6,003 nucleotides of DNA. Source: Anaerolinea sp. Its GTDB lineage: Bacteria > Chloroflexota > Anaerolineae > Anaerolineales > Villigracilaceae. A program made the translations under genes and the position numbers. Positions 5,148-6,003 of the stretch are shown here, in pieces; positions within the stretch are counted from its first letter, which is position 1, and each line of letters opens with the position of its first letter. The notes below the pieces were generated by a model. It did not search any database. It was given only the letters and a program-made list of their open reading frames with translations, and was not told where the DNA came from. The stretch spans positions 1 to 6,003 of the forward strand of contig DYNS01000193.1 in assembly GCA_020720965.1 (NCBI GenBank). The letters run 5' to 3'.

Positions 5148-6003
5148 CTAAAACTGAAAGTAGATAAAATCTGGGTTGCCGGAGTTGGTGTAAAGGATGG
5201 TGAGAATGGTGAGCCCGGCAAAATAGGTCGCCTGCGCCCAGGAGCCGGGGCGGGAGAGAGGCTGGATGAGCAGCGGCAGGCTGTAAAAAGCCAGCATGGA
5301 GGCAATCACCAGGCACATGAGCAGGTCTTGGGGTTGGGCGAGGAAGGGCGAGTGCAGCAGGATGTGAAAAAACCAGGAAAGCGAACCGGCTCGGAATAGC
5401 CCCCAACCGAAAACGATGAACCCGAACATGAGCGCCCACAAGCCTAGGCGTTTTACCTGGCTCCATTTGCCCTGCACGATGCCGGAAATGCCTGCCGACT
5501 GGTACAGCAAACTGAGCAGCCCGTAATACACACCCCATAGCAGGTAATTCCAGCCCGCGCCGTGCCACAGACCGCTGATGAACATCGTCAGTAGGGGCGG
5601 AATCGCCTGCGCCAACCAGGCGGGGAGGTTTTTGTGCCGGAGAATTGCCCGTCGAAGCGGGTAGAAGACATAATCTCGCAGGAAGGTGGATAGGCTGATG
5701 TGCCAGCGGTTCCAAAAATCTGCCGGGGTGAGGGCGCGGTAGGGGGCGTTGAAGTTGGGGGAGGTTTCAAAGCCGAGTAAACGCGCCAACCCGCGTGAGA
5801 GGTCGGTATATGCCGAGAAATCTGCAAAGATTTGCAGGGTAAATGCCAGTGTGCCAGCCAGGAGGATGATTTTGGAGGGTTCGTCCAGGCTGTAAACCCG
5901 GTCTGCAATCGATTTGATGGTGTCGGCGACTACGATTTTTTTGAAGAAGCCCATCACGAGCAGGGGCAGGGCTTCTTGCAGGTGAGCGCTTTGCCAATGG
6001 CGC
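5148..6003 (-). CDS. Membrane-bound O-acyltransferase (MBOAT, AlgI/DltB-like), N-terminus outside the window
   Basis: The minus-strand frame is open to the window edge and shows about 285 C-terminal residues; complete AlgI-type proteins are roughly 450-520, so the N-terminal third or more is missing. Family marks, numbered from the GTG at 5957 as residue 1, are GFFKKIVVAD (3-12), LQIFADFSAYTDLSRG (41-56), DFWNRWHISLSTFLRDYVFY (80-99) and SGLWHGAGWNYLLWG (128-142), whose H132 is the catalytic MBOAT histidine. The end FIYFQF (264-269) is typical of bacterial members. Hydrophobic spans near 28-50, 113-131, 133-155, 171-190, 211-232 and 242-257 indicate a polytopic membrane protein. Such enzymes pass acyl groups across the membrane to sugars or teichoic acids. 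The GTG at 5957 is not taken as the start because coding continues upstream (RHWQSAHLQEALPLLV). It forms an operon with the SGNH gene six bases downstream. The family is certain; acyl donor and acceptor are not. Confidence 0.93.
   Translation of the reverse strand, partial: RHWQSAHLQEALPLLVMGFFKKIVVADTIKSIADRVYSLDEPSKIILLAGTLAFTLQIFADFSAYTDLSRGLARLLGFETSPNFNAPYRALTPADFWNRWHISLSTFLRDYVFYPLRRAILRHKNLPAWLAQAIPPLLTMFISGLWHGAGWNYLLWGVYYGLLSLLYQSAGISGIVQGKWSQVKRLGLWALMFGFIVFGWGLFRAGSLSWFFHILLHSPFLAQPQDLLMCLVIASMLAFYSLPLLIQPLSRPGSWAQATYFAGLTILTILYTNSGNPDFIYFQF

Noticed and set aside
5023..5715. 230-residue minus-strand frame rich in Pro, Arg, His and Ala
   Set aside because: It is out of frame with the MBOAT gene over the same bases, whose motifs (WNRWHISL, SGLWHGAGW, FIYFQF) clearly define the true frame.

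Overview
The window looks like a moderately GC-rich bacterial chromosome with compact genes, SD-led starts and near-consensus sigma70-type promoters. Protein flavour (AlgI-type MBOAT ending in FIYFQF with an SGNH partner, a Kv-beta-like aldo/keto reductase, a solitary small nucleotidyltransferase) would fit an environmental lineage such as Chloroflexota/Anaerolineae, but this placement is an inference from general impression and not from a marker-gene comparison.

Layout. (1) Bases 2-88 carry the last 28 codons of a plus-strand gene that enters from the left. (2) After an AT-rich spacer, a near-consensus promoter (163-191) drives a two-gene plus-strand operon: a flavin reductase-like FMN-binding protein (220-708) and, 21 bases later, an NADPH-type aldo/keto reductase of the Kv-beta/YghZ group (730-1689). 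(3) A convergent minus-strand tRNA-Ala(CGC) (1797-1869) faces this operon, and a bidirectional terminator (1761-1781) separates them. (4) The tRNA promoter lies back to back with, and overlaps, the plus-strand promoter of cysS, cysteinyl-tRNA synthetase (1958-3355). (5) An AT-rich, solitary nucleotidyltransferase of the DNA polymerase beta/MNT type (3462-4034) follows. (6) A second bidirectional terminator (4081-4109) separates it from a minus-strand operon: a membrane-bound O-acyltransferase (MBOAT; 5148 to beyond 6003, N-terminus outside the window) followed after 6 bases by a membrane-anchored SGNH-hydrolase-like protein (4116-5141).

How the genes work together. Three independent units are visible. 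The flavin reductase/AKR pair is a small redox operon of unknown substrate. tRNA-Ala and cysS are translation genes sharing one promoter region, although they serve different amino acids. The MBOAT/SGNH pair has the architecture of AlgI/AlgJ, DltB/DltD and PatA/PatB systems that O-acylate an extracytoplasmic glycan or another secreted substrate; the acceptor cannot be read from this window. The nucleotidyltransferase stands apart in base composition and is the best candidate for recent acquisition. I saw no CRISPR array, insertion sequence, rRNA gene or attachment site. No completely new multi-gene system is demonstrable here; the less ordinary parts are the lone nucleotidyltransferase, the MBOAT/SGNH pair and the overlapping tRNA/cysS promoters.
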